Below are positions 12,819-25,498 of a stretch of 64,000 bases of DNA, piece by piece. The translations under genes and the position numbers were made by a program. This stretch comes from Vigna angularis (Eukaryota; Streptophyta; Magnoliopsida; Fabales; Fabaceae). Below the pieces are notes generated by a model. That model saw nothing but the letters and a program-made list of their open reading frames with translations, was not told the DNA's origin and ran no database searches. Every line of letters begins with the position of its first letter. Position 1 is the first letter of the stretch. Where the stretch lies: the NCBI RefSeq assembly GCF_016808095.1, contig NC_068975.1, forward strand, positions 33,007,001 to 33,071,000, given 5' to 3'.

Positions 12819-15800
12819 TTAGCTTGAGGTGTGAGAGACATTGCTAGTGGTGGTACTAGTGGCAGTGGCTAATGGATCCAGACTTGGAGCAGATGGCTGA
12901 CTATTTGATTGAGAAATGGGTTCACCAGTTGACAAAGTCAAGCCTATTGACCCTGTCAACATTCCGGACGATGAAGACATTCTGGATGGAACAGACTCTT
13001 TGTTGGATCCAGAGGAAAGTTCCAGCCGCAACTCTGATGACGATGACGATGGAGCAAGAGTACCAATTGTTGAACCCACAGGATAGGGTGCAACAGGCAT
13101 GTCAGCCAGGGAAGAAGCAGATGGACTATAACTCAGTGATCCCATAGAATGATCGAATTTGCATGCAGAACCAAACTTACATACTCCATGTTGTGCATAA
13201 TGTGTACAAGGTGATGCCCCCTGATTATCAAACACAATCATTAGATTGATGATTAAGAAGGCAGTCAATAAATATTTATCAATAGGAATTTAAATGATAG
13301 ACAAAGTTATTATTGCCATGTGGTAACTTTTAAACCTATAAGTTGACATTATAAAATATTATGGTACTTTTCTTGAGCCAAACTCCGAAGAGGAACATTG
13401 ATGTACGAAGAGAAGAGAACAATTACAGCTGAAATGAAATATTAGAGACTGGTTTATCATATTTCAAAAGTCATATATTGAAGAAAATCAAGTAATCCAA
13501 ACATGTAGAATAGCAGTCCTAGTATAAAATCACATGGAAACATACTATTTACCCATGAAAACAAAGTTTGAACAACTCAAGGTAGTACGGAACATAAATT
13601 GAGAGACCAAATAGATAACACAGATCTACGTTCAACAAAGAAACATGCAGAACAAGATGTTCCTAGCATTCTCAAAGATTTGAAGCAAATGCAACTAATG
13701 GGGCAAGTAAATCAGCACAAACACAGATATAATGCATAGTTCTTGCATAAAAAGGTTAATACTTGACGTTAAAGGCATTCCATGACACAAGTAACATTCA
13801 GGCATAATAAGTAATGCTCAAATAGCCAAAATCTTAATGTTAACATATAACAAACCAAAAGAAATAAAGATCTAATTAAACGAGTTTCTCCAATAAGTAT
13901 TTCTAGGAGAGAAAAATTGAAATTAGTTTCTCCATAAATTAAAATTATCTTATATACAAACTAATTTGTAGAAGTTTAGTCATATAGCTTTGCTAAAATT
14001 TTATTTTTAACTTATACATAAATTAATTTTAGCTTGAAGAAGTCAACTTTTTTTCTCCTAAAACTCCTTACGAAGAAGTATGTCTAAACAGATCCTATAT
14101 GGAAATTAAGTTGGGGCCTAATAGGATTTTAGGTATTATATGGTGTCTAAGTCCCATAGTAGTATGGGATGTTCAGCGGAATATTAAGTGTTTGGTTCGC
14201 CCCCTAAACAACTAGCTTTTAAAGGATGGGTTCTCCAAGTGTTTGGGTGCTTATCAGGACCACATAAGAGAATCTAGATAAAATAAGGAAAACAGTGATT
14301 CTGTGGAAGATGATGCCATAAGAAGAAATATATCAAGGAGCTATGAATAACACGTCAAGAAATGACTAAAAAATGCATCAAAACATACCGAAACAAACCA
14401 CAAAAACTACTACACAAAAGTCAGGTTACCGGTTGATAACCTGGAAAAAAGCTAAATGGTTTTACTGAAATTTTGGCTTTTGACATAGCCCAATGGTATT
14501 GATTGATAGGTCTTGCTTCCTTAAATGGTGTTCTGCTCTCGCTATACTTTTGTGATTCAGGATGGTATGAACTAAAAATATACATAAATTCATAAAACAT
14601 AATAAATAAATATATAACTACAATTCTACAAATCCAAATAAAAAGCATATTTCTTAGACATTGCCAAAATAATAATAATATTATAAACCATTCTCATCAT
14701 AAATTTCATCCAACAATTTACATACAGGAATAGAACTATCGATCCCATTCCTTAAAATATCCAAAATGAGAACAAGTTACCTCTTCAGTTTGTGCAGAGA
14801 CAATGTTTCTATATTACACATACTTGTATGTTTTCATGTACTTTTATTGGATATAAATGTTTTAAGGACGTAGGCACTTCATCAACACCAACATGTATTG
14901 GTGAAGTTGTGTTGTATCAAAAAGTACTGATATTTCCAAACTAAATAAAATTATAAACCATTGTCATCATAAATTTCTTCCTATAATTTACATATAGGAA
15001 TAGAACTATCAATCCCATTCCTTACTTAAAATAATTCATAAATAGAACAATTTACATCTTTGGTTTATGGAGAGACAATGTTTCTATACCACACATAATG
15101 TATGTTTCCATCTGGTTTTATGGATAGACACTTCACTAACAACAACACCAACACGTATGGGTAAAGATAAAAAGTTAGATATTGCCAAACTAAAAATAAA
15201 ATTATAAACCACTGTCATCATAAATTCTTCCTATAATTTACATATAGAAATAGAACTATCAATCTCATTCCTTACTCAAAAATATTCAAAAAGAGAACAA
15301 TTTATATATTTGGTTTATGGAGAGACAATGGTTCTATACTGCACATACTTGTATGTTTCCATGTAGTTTTATTGAATACAAATGTGCAGAGACACTTCAC
15401 CAACACCAACACATACTGGTGAAGTATTGAAAAGTATTGATATTGCACAAATAAAATAAATAAATAAATAAATCATTGTCATCATAAATATCTTCCTATA
15501 ATTTACATATAGGAATAGAACTATCAATCTCATCCCTTACTTAAAATAATTCCTAGAGAACAATTTCCATCTTTGGTTTATGGAGAAACAATGTTTCTTT
15601 ACTAGTGACCCGATGTCGATGGCACGATAGGCCAACAAACAACAAATTTTTCGATAACGAGTGACACAATAAAACCAACAAACAACAAATCTCATGAGGA
15701 TGGGCTCAAACTCATGGCTATGATACCATGTTAAGAAGTGGGCTTTACGCCTAACTTAACCTCCCATAACCAACTTGTAAAGTAAAGTTTATATCTACTT

Positions 15801-18800
15801 ATATACTATAAACTCATCTTATCTCTTGTCAATGTGAGATCTCCAACACGGTTCTCATGTAGTTTTATAGGAGATAAATGTTTTAAGGGTATAAACACTT
15901 CACCAACACCAACACAAACATATATTGGTGAAGTATAGAAAAGTATTAATATTGACAAACTAGAATCATCATAAATTTCTTCCTATAATTTGCATAAAGG
16001 AATAGCACTATCAATCTCATTCCTTACATTAAATAATTGAGACAATGTTTCTACACTACACATGTATGTTTTCATGTAGTTTTATTGAATGTAAATGTTT
16101 TAAGGGCTTAAACACTTCACGAACACCGACACGTGCGGGTGAAGTATAAATAAGCATTGATATTAGATACAAGAAATAAATAGAAGTATTAGTGCTTCAT
16201 AAGTTTGGATATATTATGTATATGAACTGACGAAGTAGCCAAGAGTATCAATATCACAAGTATCAGATATGAACACTCTTTCTTCTATCAGAAAGTTTAT
16301 CACTAGGGATTTCCACCCACAATATGAGAGTTTATCCTTTGGAAGTGGAAGAATAAGTTGTTGGTAGGAAAAAGGCTGCATTAGAATCCCTTTCCATTAC
16401 TATTGAATCCAATATCAAAGCTCAAGAATTAAAGAAGCTAGGTTAATGACACTTCTTTTTCACACTTCAACTATGGGTCAGAATTCTACATTACACGTGT
16501 CTATTTTGTAGTTTTATTGGATATAATGTCAAGGACTTGGACACTTCAGGACACCGACACGTATTGGTGAAGTATCGAAAAACATTTGTATTAGGTACGA
16601 AAACAAATAGAAGTATTGGTGCTTCAAAAGTTTGGATATTTTATTTATATGAAATGATGAAGTAGCCAAGAGTATCTATATCATTTAAGTATCAAATACA
16701 AATATGGGAAACAAATATAAGTAATAGTGCTATGAGAAAGTTTATCACTAGGGATTTCCACTCATAATATGAGAGTTTATCCTTTGAGAGTGAAAGAAAA
16801 TATTGTTGGTAGAACAAAAGGCTGCACTAGAGTTCATTGGCTCAGGCGTAAAAATGGCCTCTTCCTTTTCGATCAGAGGTTCCCATCCCACGACCTCAAA
16901 GAAGAAGGCTAGTTTGCCACAAAGTCGTCAAAAAAGAAAGAATAGGAATCGAGCTATTGACATATGCCTCCCACCCGAAAGAGAAAACAAAAAAACATAA
17001 CATAAAGCGGATCTCTTTTCATGCTTGAACTATGGAGTAGACCGGCATAATGGAAGTTACATCCATATGGGACAAACGTTATACAAGAACCAAGTAACTA
17101 CATGTCATCTAATTGTTAATTAGGAAACAAAGCTAAATGGTTTTACTAAAATTTTGGCTTTTGACCATAGCCTAATAGTATTGATTGATCCATAATTATC
17201 TTGAATAAATTCACTAATTCTTTCCTTTTATATCTCCTAGAAATAAGGAGATGTTTTTTTTGTTCCTTTTTTCAACAAGTGTTTATCTCTAAAAGAGACC
17301 TATAATGGGATTTGAACCCAAATGAAGTTTTGACCATCTATAAAAGGAAAAAGGACAAGTGGCTCTTGTGTTTCGTCAGATTGAGAGGAATATCGATTTG
17401 AAGGAATCGCTCTGACTCTATCTTTGTTTTGTATGAAGAAAGGAATGATCACAGCAAAGAACCAATTTTCTTTCAATTGTTGAATCTCCCTTTGATTGAT
17501 CAATGTTTGAAGTATCGAATATCAACTCCTTATGGAACTTAAATATCCTTGGATTAATCAGAAGATCCCTTTCAATTGGCTAGGATTTGATACTTGAATG
17601 CAAGAGATCTCGTGGAATCATAGTGAATATTTTATGATATATTTAATACCTTGCAAAAAGCTAATCCTTGTTTACCAGCCATAAATTGTCTAACCAGATA
17701 TAATTCTCTTGACATGTTCCTCAAAAGATCTAATTCATGTGGAGTTTTCCCCAACTAACGAAGTGATCTTAATGAAATTATCACTTACCAAATTGAGCAC
17801 AATTTTGCAGAGAAATAGCACAACACCTAGTACTAAACTTCACCCCATGAGATAAGACTTTTGTAGGGTTTTAACATGTAGAAAATATGGATAAAAACTT
17901 CATCAGATTTAGATAGGTATGGGAATGGATGTTAACTTGCTTACCTAAGACTCTTCAACTAAGCTCTTAAGAGTTGGATCTTCGACGTCAACTCTCAATT
18001 ATATTAGAAATTCACAACAATTTCAGTGGCACAACCCATGCTTTTGTTCATCACATTCCCAAGACCATAATAGGGTTTTCGCTATAATAGCAAAGAGATG
18101 GGTTCAATATTTGATTAAGCCATTCGCATTCTCTTATTTAAAACTTTGGGATACCTGACCCTTGAAGAAATTGTAGGGAATTTTGTAGTGAAGGGGGAAA
18201 AGAGAAATATTATAAATAATATTTTCTTATGCATAATGGTCTTACACAACAAGATAAAACACTAGACACTATACTAGTAATAGACTGAGTAGACTCATAA
18301 TCCTAATTAAATAAGAAAATATGAAAGATAAAAACCATTTCAAAGAGATCATCTAAGTCATTCTATAAAAGTAGTTTGATTCAATCAAATGTTTTAAATT
18401 TCGGATAGTGGCAAATTGGAGCCAAACCTAAATACGTGCCACACCCAAAAACAGTATAGCAAGATTGTTGATAGTGGAATAGGTGCCATTTTGGAATATT
18501 TTATATAGTCATATAATGCATACTATACGTATAAACTCTCCAAAATGGTAAAAGTAACCCAAAGTTAATCACATTCACACAATTAACAACAAAAGGGGCA
18601 GGTGTCTTGAACAAAAACATACCAGTAAATACCAACAAAAGCCAAATACAAGTTTCCTAAATAATAGTCATCAAGCATCATCATCTAAATCCAAGTCTTC
18701 TTCTTTATCATTTTTTGAAATTGATATCCCAAAGATAACCCTCCATAGAAGCCCTAATGTTTCTGTTTGTAGGGTATTTTTGGAATCAAGACACAAAGTT

Positions 18801-21800
18801 GATACGGCTGCTATTCAGCCCACTATTTGGTCCAATTCAGCTGCTCCATTATGGCAGCCCCTGTAGTGGGAAGGGGCTGCCCCGCCGGCAATACAGCATG
18901 CTATTTAAAACCCTGGATTCAATAATGATGTTATGAGATATTAGTGATTATTGAAATTGTTGTAACAAAACAACAAAAAGAATAAAAGAGAAAAGATGAT
19001 CCTTAGAATATTTTACTATCAGGGCTAAATCTAAAATCACAGCAATGAACAAGACAGTGTTGTTAAATGGCCTCTATATGAGCATTATAGTGCTATGCCC
19101 ACTATTGCATTGCGAAATTCCTTGGATCATGATAGCAACTCTGTCTACTTTTGCAGCCAATATGGGCATCATGATTGCAGCATCCATCCGACATCCTCTT
19201 GTCATCTCCATCAAGTCTCCAGCCAAACAAACTTGAGTTAATATTACGCCAATTTTTATTCATTTTATTTAATTTGCATGCAAATTAATTTTTTTATACA
19301 TAGATAATTTATATATCTCATATTTCAGCCATTATGCCACTTCCACTATCTGCCCCCTACACCATCTGCTGTATGATATAGCAGATTATCAGCTTTCTGC
19401 AATCCACAATTGATAACACTGGAGCAAAAAGAAGAAAACTGTTCAAACTACTAACACAATACTCTACCAGCCTGCAAGGAAACTTTGAAAGCCTAAAACC
19501 AGACGTTATAGCAGATCTTCCATAGTGCTTATACCACTTCAACCATTCTATGCTAAAAATCAATAAATTCTGTTATCAAACTATCAATCCAAGATATTTT
19601 ATGACAGATTAGCATTTACCAGAATCCCATTTAGATCAAAATAAATACACCTGGTCATTGAACCTGAATAATCAGCACCTAGATTTTCTTTGACAAGTGA
19701 GAGTATTAATTATTACTATTATTATTACTATTACTATTACTATTACTATTACTATTACTATTATATTATTATTATTATTTATTATTATTATTATTGTTGT
19801 TGTTATTATTCTGCTCATTTATTTAGAAAACTTCATGACAAGATCCATACGCTTTAATCCTATAAATTTAAGACTATCAAGTATTGACAGTCCATAAATT
19901 TAAAAAGCTTTGATTATATTAAGCTAAGCATCAATCTCGGAAGAACCTAAAAACTCATACTAGTCCCAAGCATAAGCCATGACAAGAGCAGCAATTTATA
20001 CCAAAGATAAAAAATAAAAATAAAAATAATAATAATAATAATAAAATAATAAAAAAATGGAGAAAAAATGACCATCAAAATCAAAACAATGTTAGACACA
20101 TTTCCTAAACTCAACAAGAATTTAATAGATGAATTTTCAAGTAAGAAATTTGCTTATATGCCAAGCTGATCTACATATAGGAATATGATTCCTAACCTGA
20201 TGATGTTGGCTACTGGAGAAAATGTAAGGAGACAATGGCTGATTTATCCCTAATTTGATTCTTCCACAGACTTCAGTTTTAGTCCCTGCCATTCATGATA
20301 ACCATTCTTAAGTCTATGAGCAACGATTTTCAAATGTGTATTTTAAGTAACATGAACCAATTTCACCTATACAGCCATTAACAAACTTGCCCACTCTCGC
20401 CCCACCCTCTCCCCTGTGGGGAATGGAGATCTCTGAATACTGAGACAGATTGTATGCAGGACTATTTACTATCTCAAATAGCTATATTCATTTACAAAAT
20501 CTGTGAGTACCAAATGAACTTAGTTTTTGATAGTGAAATCTAAGGTATGAATACGATCATGGACTGCCACAAGGCAAGATTCTCAACCTTGTTCCTATGA
20601 TCCTATCATTCAATCAACTACGCAAGTGAACCAAACCATTCCTAGTTTGGGATCAGCATTTTTATTTCCAACCCGAGCTTGCAAGCCCTGCATGTGCATA
20701 TGACACATACAGATTGCGATTGCTAAAGCTTGACATTTGGAAAAAAAGGGGTTAGTGACTTAGCATTGTTCTGATTCAAAGTAGTTGATAATACCACCAT
20801 AACAGGTATAATAGGTATCACAAGATCACATTACCCAGTAATCAATATCACGTTAACATGCAGGAGTACAAAAATTAGAAACAACAAGCAAGCTGCTAAA
20901 AGAGCAATTATAGAAATTCCATATAACAATGACATGAAAAATTCCAAATATGTGGGAGTAGGAAAGATATACATGCATGTGTATGCTCATAAAAGGATAA
21001 AAATGAAACAAATGACTTCTATGTACCAAAAACAGCATTGGTATCATATGTAAATACAACATGCAGGACTAGGAAAATTTGCCTCAAGGAGTACATGAGA
21101 AAAAAAAAACCTTTATGATTGTTAAATTAATGTGAGAATTCCCAGTAACACCAATTCCAATGCAACAGGAAATAAAAGTAATCACAATAATTAATGATAT
21201 TTCAGTATTAACTTACAAACTTTAAAAGGAGTCGTAATGAGTTTTAACTGTTTATGTTACAGTTCCTTGCCATGGCAAAGAACATATCCACACTCAAAGA
21301 TTTTGAAGATCTTTCGGACTGAACTCACCACTGGTGCAGTTATAGTGATCACACAAATATTCATAATACATCAAAGAAAGGAACAGGATATCCCAGCAAA
21401 ATGAATGTATGACAAAGTGGGAATTCCACTCTCATAAAGGTCCAATCATGCACAAGGTTACAATATTAAACCAACAGTTTTAACTCCATGCCCTCAAACA
21501 ATCCCAGAAATGTGTCTTAAGAAAATCAAAGCACAAGAACTAGGAATAGTGCCTGTTTTGTTCTAAATGATGATTTTCAAAGCAAGCTCGAGTTCCAGCA
21601 TACAAGTTTTGGATTTTCAAAAAAGCTATTGAAAACAAAGTGATAAGAAATCAATTTGGTTATAGTTCACATTAGCTATTTTGATCTCTAGAAACTACAA
21701 AATTTTGTTGGAGAGGGACGATGAAGCAACAAAAGCAGAGCTTTTTCCGACTATGTGGAAAATGGGGGATGATCATATGTAATTAACAGCTCAACAAGAG

Positions 21801-23595
21801 ACACCACACAATAACAAAGTTGAGAGGCAACCATTACCGGGCGCAAAGGAAGACCACCAGGACTAAGAGTCACATTTGCTTTTGGTGCAGTCATTTCTGG
21901 TGGAGGGTGATACCTATAGGATGGACCAACTTTAACCTCCCCTGTTTTCGGATAATACTGATAATCTGGTTGATTAGACCTTTCTGGAAATGCCTGCTCC
22001 TTCTGATTACTGCTTGAAGGACCAACTAAGGAACCAGGTAGTTGATAAGGTCCAGGATAGGCAGCTGCTGATGAAGGCAGTTGTGTCATCCCATAAAGCT
22101 GTGCTGAACCAACATTAGGAGTACCGGAAGGAAGTACAGCACCTGTTCCAGAAGCCTGCACCAAGAGAGCTAAAGTTAACGATGTAAAATGCATATAACT
22201 TATTGACTGAAATAAAAAATAAATGATTGACCTACTTGATAAGGACCCCAGCCAGAAATAGGTACCATGGCAGGTGACAGTACCACAGGTCCATAGGGAC
22301 TCTGGACTAATGAGCCAGGCAGCAGAGGAGGCCTTGCAACCAGCACACCAATTTGCTGTGATGAAGGACCAGGTGGGGGCTGCATGGTTGAATATAACGG
22401 TGAAGGCACTGGTACAGGCAAAGGCGAAACTGGAGCAACTGGTGATGGTGCTGGAATTTGGACGCCAGCAGGAACCGGATGATGGAATTTACAAGTCGCA
22501 CCAAACTTGCATTGTCCCGTTTTCACATAATATGAGCACTCCTTTTCACCCTGTTAATTGTTATCATTTATAACATTCAAAATTCACGTAAAAAATTTGC
22601 ACAATCAGAAAACTAAACTGGATATTCATAAAAGACAGGTAGTCTCCTGTAGCAAACTCAAAAATAACACACCGGACGCAATGGATATCCATAATAGTTT
22701 AGTGACACAGGGGTAGCAGATCCTCCTGCTAGCCTCGGGTGGTGGTACTTGCAAGACGAACCAAACTTGCACGTTCTAGTCCTCATGTAATACTGCATTT
22801 TAACCATCAGCAGATAGAAATCAGCACAAAGTATATTCACAAAAAACATAACCACACTCCATCCATCATCAACATCATTTTATACAAAAACAACAAATTA
22901 CAGAATAGTCAAATGCAATCATTCAGTAGAACAATAAAAAGCACCTGGCACACAGGTTGGCCAACTCGTTCCGGATACTCCCCCGCAGTCCTCTCAGCTC
23001 CAACAAACTAAACAACACACAAACATCATAAAATTACAAAGCACCAAAAGTCCAAATCACAGTACGCAATGCAAACACAACATCTTAACCTCAGTGAAAC
23101 AATGATTATTTCAGCAAGATCAAACGAAATTCCAAACACAGAAGCACACGATCACAGTAAGAAACCCTTCACAGATGAAATAAATTAAGCAACAACAAGA
23201 ACAATAACAAAATTACCGTGCCACGGTCACGAGGGTGATTGTACCGACACCGCGAACCGAAGCCACAGAAACCGGTCCTCAAGTAGTAAGTGCAATCAGC
23301 CTCATCGGGGCGTTGCGGATACGATTCCTCCGCAGCACCCAGCCCCAATTGCCACATAGGCTCTGCATTTTCCACAATCAAGATCGAACCCGGTTCAGAA
23401 ACCCCCACATTCCCCCAAAACCATAAATCACAATCCCCGAACCTAACAAAACGAACCGCAGAGAACACATGAGCTAAGTAAATAAATATATATAGAGAGA
23501 GAGATACCTTCAAGACCGGTTTGGGCTCCGGGCCCGGCCCATTCCGGGGACGGATCAGACCGCGAACCTTCACTGGACCGGCCGTACTGCTCCAT
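12819..23595 (-). CDS. C3H58: Tandem CCCH zinc-finger protein, C3H58 type
   Basis: Seven coding exons: 23595-23508, 23362-23217, 23007-22945, 22792-22673, 22550-22236, 22155-21838 and 13220-12819. All have GT-AG borders and consistent phase, giving 483 residues. Intact C-x8-C-x5-C-x3-H fingers are C53/C62/C68/H72, C98/C107/C113/H117, C144/C153/C159/H163 and C355/C364/C370/H374. A fifth repeat keeps the spacing but has Y309, V318, Y324 and P328 in place of the ligands. The N-terminus [19 protein letters not shown] and the Ser-rich tail fit the ZFN/C3H32/C3H58 plant family of nucleic-acid-binding proteins. The start is the only family-like ATG. The last intron is 8,617 bp, while the other introns are 80-209 bp. 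Synteny with PUCHI and OBGC points to the C3H58 orthologue. Its targets cannot be inferred from sequence. Confidence 0.92.
14445..14515. repeat. Copy 1 of a 70-bp dispersed direct repeat
   Basis: Begins AGCTAAATGGTTTTACT and continues through ATTTTGGCTTTTGAC to GGTATTGATTGAT. It recurs at 17128-17192 in the same orientation with several substitutions and a one-base indel. Confidence 0.7.
14660..16200. repeat. Satellite-like array, five units of about 250-270 bp
   Basis: The anchor TAGAACTATC recurs at 14731, 15001, 15251 and 15516, with a variant (TAGCACTATC) at 16003. This gives spacings of 270, 250, 265 and 487 bp. The last interval contains an inserted retroelement of about 245 bp; subtracting it restores about 242 bp. 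Each unit also carries GAGACAATGTTTCTA, TGTATGTTTTCATGTAG and a CACTTCACCAACACC...GGTGAAGT inverted motif. Units are diverged, so the array is not recent. Confidence 0.8.
15605..15848 (-). mobile_element. TRIM-like element inserted into the intronic array
   Basis: On the minus strand a 120-bp LTR starts TGTTGGAGATCTC at 15848 and ends TTCTTAACA at 15729, directly followed by the primer-binding site TGGTATCATAGC (15728-15717). A non-coding internal part then runs to about 15605. The second LTR is missing. It interrupts the fourth array unit, so it inserted after the array formed. It is the same family as 6720-6960. Confidence 0.7.
16290..16880. repeat. Duplicated segment at the end of the intronic array
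   Basis: A block starting GTTTATCACTAGGGATTTCC occurs near 16301 and again near 16739, about 440 bp apart. Both copies continue through AATATGAGAGTTTATCC and the GTTGGTAG...AAAAGGCTGCA stretch. The intervening part resembles 16060-16270, so a larger composite unit is tandemly repeated. Confidence 0.65.
17128..17192. repeat. Copy 2 of a 70-bp dispersed direct repeat
   Basis: Second copy of the sequence at 14445-14515. It abuts the low-coordinate edge of the ycf2-derived segment. Confidence 0.65.
17195..17850 (-). pseudogene. ycf2: Decayed nuclear copy of part of plastid ycf2 (NUPT)
   Basis: Read on the minus strand, the segment follows, in order, a recognisable part of the N-terminal third of plastid ycf2. 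First comes the region encoding [10 protein letters not shown] (near 17830). Then follow the parts for LFVSWG, WLDNVWLVNKD, YDSTRSS, SQLKGSSDQS and [13 protein letters not shown] (about 17475-17510). Last is the part for RWSELHLGSNP, ending near the stretch for FKIITYL (about 17200). Similarity is at nucleotide level. Stops, frameshifts and small indels interrupt the frame, so it is not functional. It lies in an intron in the same orientation as the host gene. The match is from memory of ycf2, with collinearity over about 650 bp. The plastid-encoded origin is convincing; exact edges are not. Confidence 0.85.
19707..19810. repeat. (TTA)n/(TAC)n-type trinucleotide microsatellite
   Basis: Alternating ATT and ACT triplets over roughly 100 bp in intron 6. 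The apparent Ile/Thr-rich ORF here is a product of this repeat. Confidence 0.85.
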
Positions 23596-23900
23596 TGCAC
23601 CGACCCGAACCGGAGAACGGAGCTGATTTGACGGTGATCGGAAAAGCACAATGAGAGGCTCCGATCAAATGGAAAGTAGAGAGAGAGAAAATGGGGTTGG
23701 ATTTTCTGATTTTCTGGGGTTTCTCTCTCTAACTCGCACAGACAACGTTTGTTTCTGTTTTCTTCTCTCTCTCTCTCTCTTTCACAAACACACACTCACT
23801 CTGTCTTTCAGTTTCAAAGCGTGTTCTGATTTTTGATCTTTCTCTCTCTCTTACAGGGAGGGGCTTCTTTTATTGGTCTGTGTGAGTTTGTTGGTTGGTT
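23596..23900 (-). promoter_or_regulatory. Probable 5' UTR and core promoter region of the CCCH gene
   Basis: Upstream of the ATG at 23595 the minus strand carries GA-rich stretches, including a run complementary to CTCTCTCTCT at about 23763-23782 and a second one near 23839-23850. I saw no ATG upstream of the start on the minus strand within the first 160 bases. A transcription start was not identified. Confidence 0.4.
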
Positions 23901-25453
23901 TTATTTATATGCACCCGCCAACCCATCCCACCAATATTTACCAAATATATAATCTCCCTTTATTTTTGTTTTATTCGCCTTAATACTATTATTGTCCAAA
24001 ATATGTAATAATAATAAATAATAAAATAAATGTAAATATTTATTTTATTTAGAGAGAGAATGTGAGGAATTGAGTGAAGCTGATTTGGAACTGAGGTTGG
24101 AGCAGGTGGAGTTTTATTAAAGTGATGGAGTGAGAGATATTGAGAAAGAGAAACTTTGAAAAGACTAAAATGACCTTGAATTTCAACATGTGGAACAGTG
24201 AGAGTCAATAGAATATGGAATATGACAGAGTTGTCCTTTCGTATTAAACTAATGTAGAAAGGTAAATGGAAAGTTAATTAATTAAATAGTTAATTAATTA
24301 AATAGTTAATTAATTAGTCAAATTAAATGAGTTTGTGTTAGTGGGCTACGGCTGACCGGTGATGACAACATATGCAGAAAAGAGCAGAAGATAGATGCTA
24401 TTGGCCCCACGTGGCATAAAAGGAGGATCTTCCTTAAAAGGGGGTAAAAGGTCGCATGGATTTATTATGTGACCACCAACAGGGGATAATTTCTCCTACA
24501 CAAATTTTCACAACAGTTAATATGTCCACACCTATCTACTAACTCTACTTAGCTTCTTATACTTCCTTTCTCCCTTCATGTGAAAGGGATTTTATTTTTC
24601 TTTAACATTGCAATATCTTTGTCTTTTATCTATCTCCTTTTTAGTGAAAAATATATTCAATCAAACTTAAAATAAATTATATCTGACTTTCTTAACAATG
24701 ATTTCAATATAAATATTAAATTTAGATCAATACTTTACTATTTGATTTAGATTAATTTCAAGTTTTTAACTTATAATTTTTTTATTTATCTTATACATAT
24801 ATATTTATTTATTATTAGTTTGTTCCAATTTTATAATTTAAAAAAATATTTCTACTATATACAATTTTTTTTCTACTTTACACTTTCATTTTTAGAATAA
24901 TTTTTTTAAAATTTATGAATGCTTTGATTGGTATGAACGGTACAAAATTTTAAAATTAAATTAAATTAAATATAAAATAAATTAAAAAAGAAGTGAAGTC
25001 GTGTTAAAATACATTAAAATAAATTATGAAACTCTAAATGAACTAATTTTATTTTATATAATATTTTAATATTAATTGTTTAGATTGATTACATCATTAT
25101 ATGGTGAAAATTTGGCCTATTTTCACAAATCTTTACAAGTTTGGGGTGAAAATAAAATAAAAAAAATCGCATTGATGACAATCTTTTCAGTATTGAAATT
25201 ATTCCCACGTTCGTAACATTTTCACATCTCTTTTATTTCCGTATCTTGCAACAGACACAACTTTAATATAGTTACTTACTCTTTTATCATATATAGAAAA
25301 TATAATGTTTAATAAAATTTAAAAATAATTATTTATTAAATTTTCTGCATTATTATTTCTTTCATATTGTGTGGTGTTCCAAAATATAAAAGAGGATTTT
25401 CATTTCCAACCATATAATACAATACTAAAAAGAAATAGAATTCAATTTTCTCT

Positions 25454-25498
<45 letters not shown>
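25454..25498. repeat. Compound (CA)n(TA)n microsatellite
   Basis: About nine CA units pass directly into about thirteen TA units. Confidence 0.9.

Larger units (their letters stand above)
13221..21837 (-). other. 8.6-kb sixth intron of the CCCH gene
   Basis: The intron is bounded by a consensus donor (CCG|GTAATG, minus strand) and acceptor (AATCAG|GGGG). It holds a satellite-like array (about 14660-16200), a TRIM, duplicated segments, a plastid ycf2-derived stretch and microsatellites. The remainder, about 18200-21837, is ordinary AT-rich intron DNA apart from a GC-richer patch near 18820-18920. No reading frame inside looks like a nested gene. Confidence 0.85.

Noticed and set aside
12872..13147. 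Plus-strand ORF opposite the last CCCH exon
   Set aside because: Shadow of the Ser-rich exon 7 on the other strand.
17300..17503. Minus-strand ORF containing [11 protein letters not shown], considered as a nuclear gene
   Set aside because: It is an intact stretch within the decayed ycf2 copy. The frame is broken on both sides.
19697..19897. Thr-Ile repeat ORF
   Set aside because: Translated trinucleotide microsatellite in an intron.
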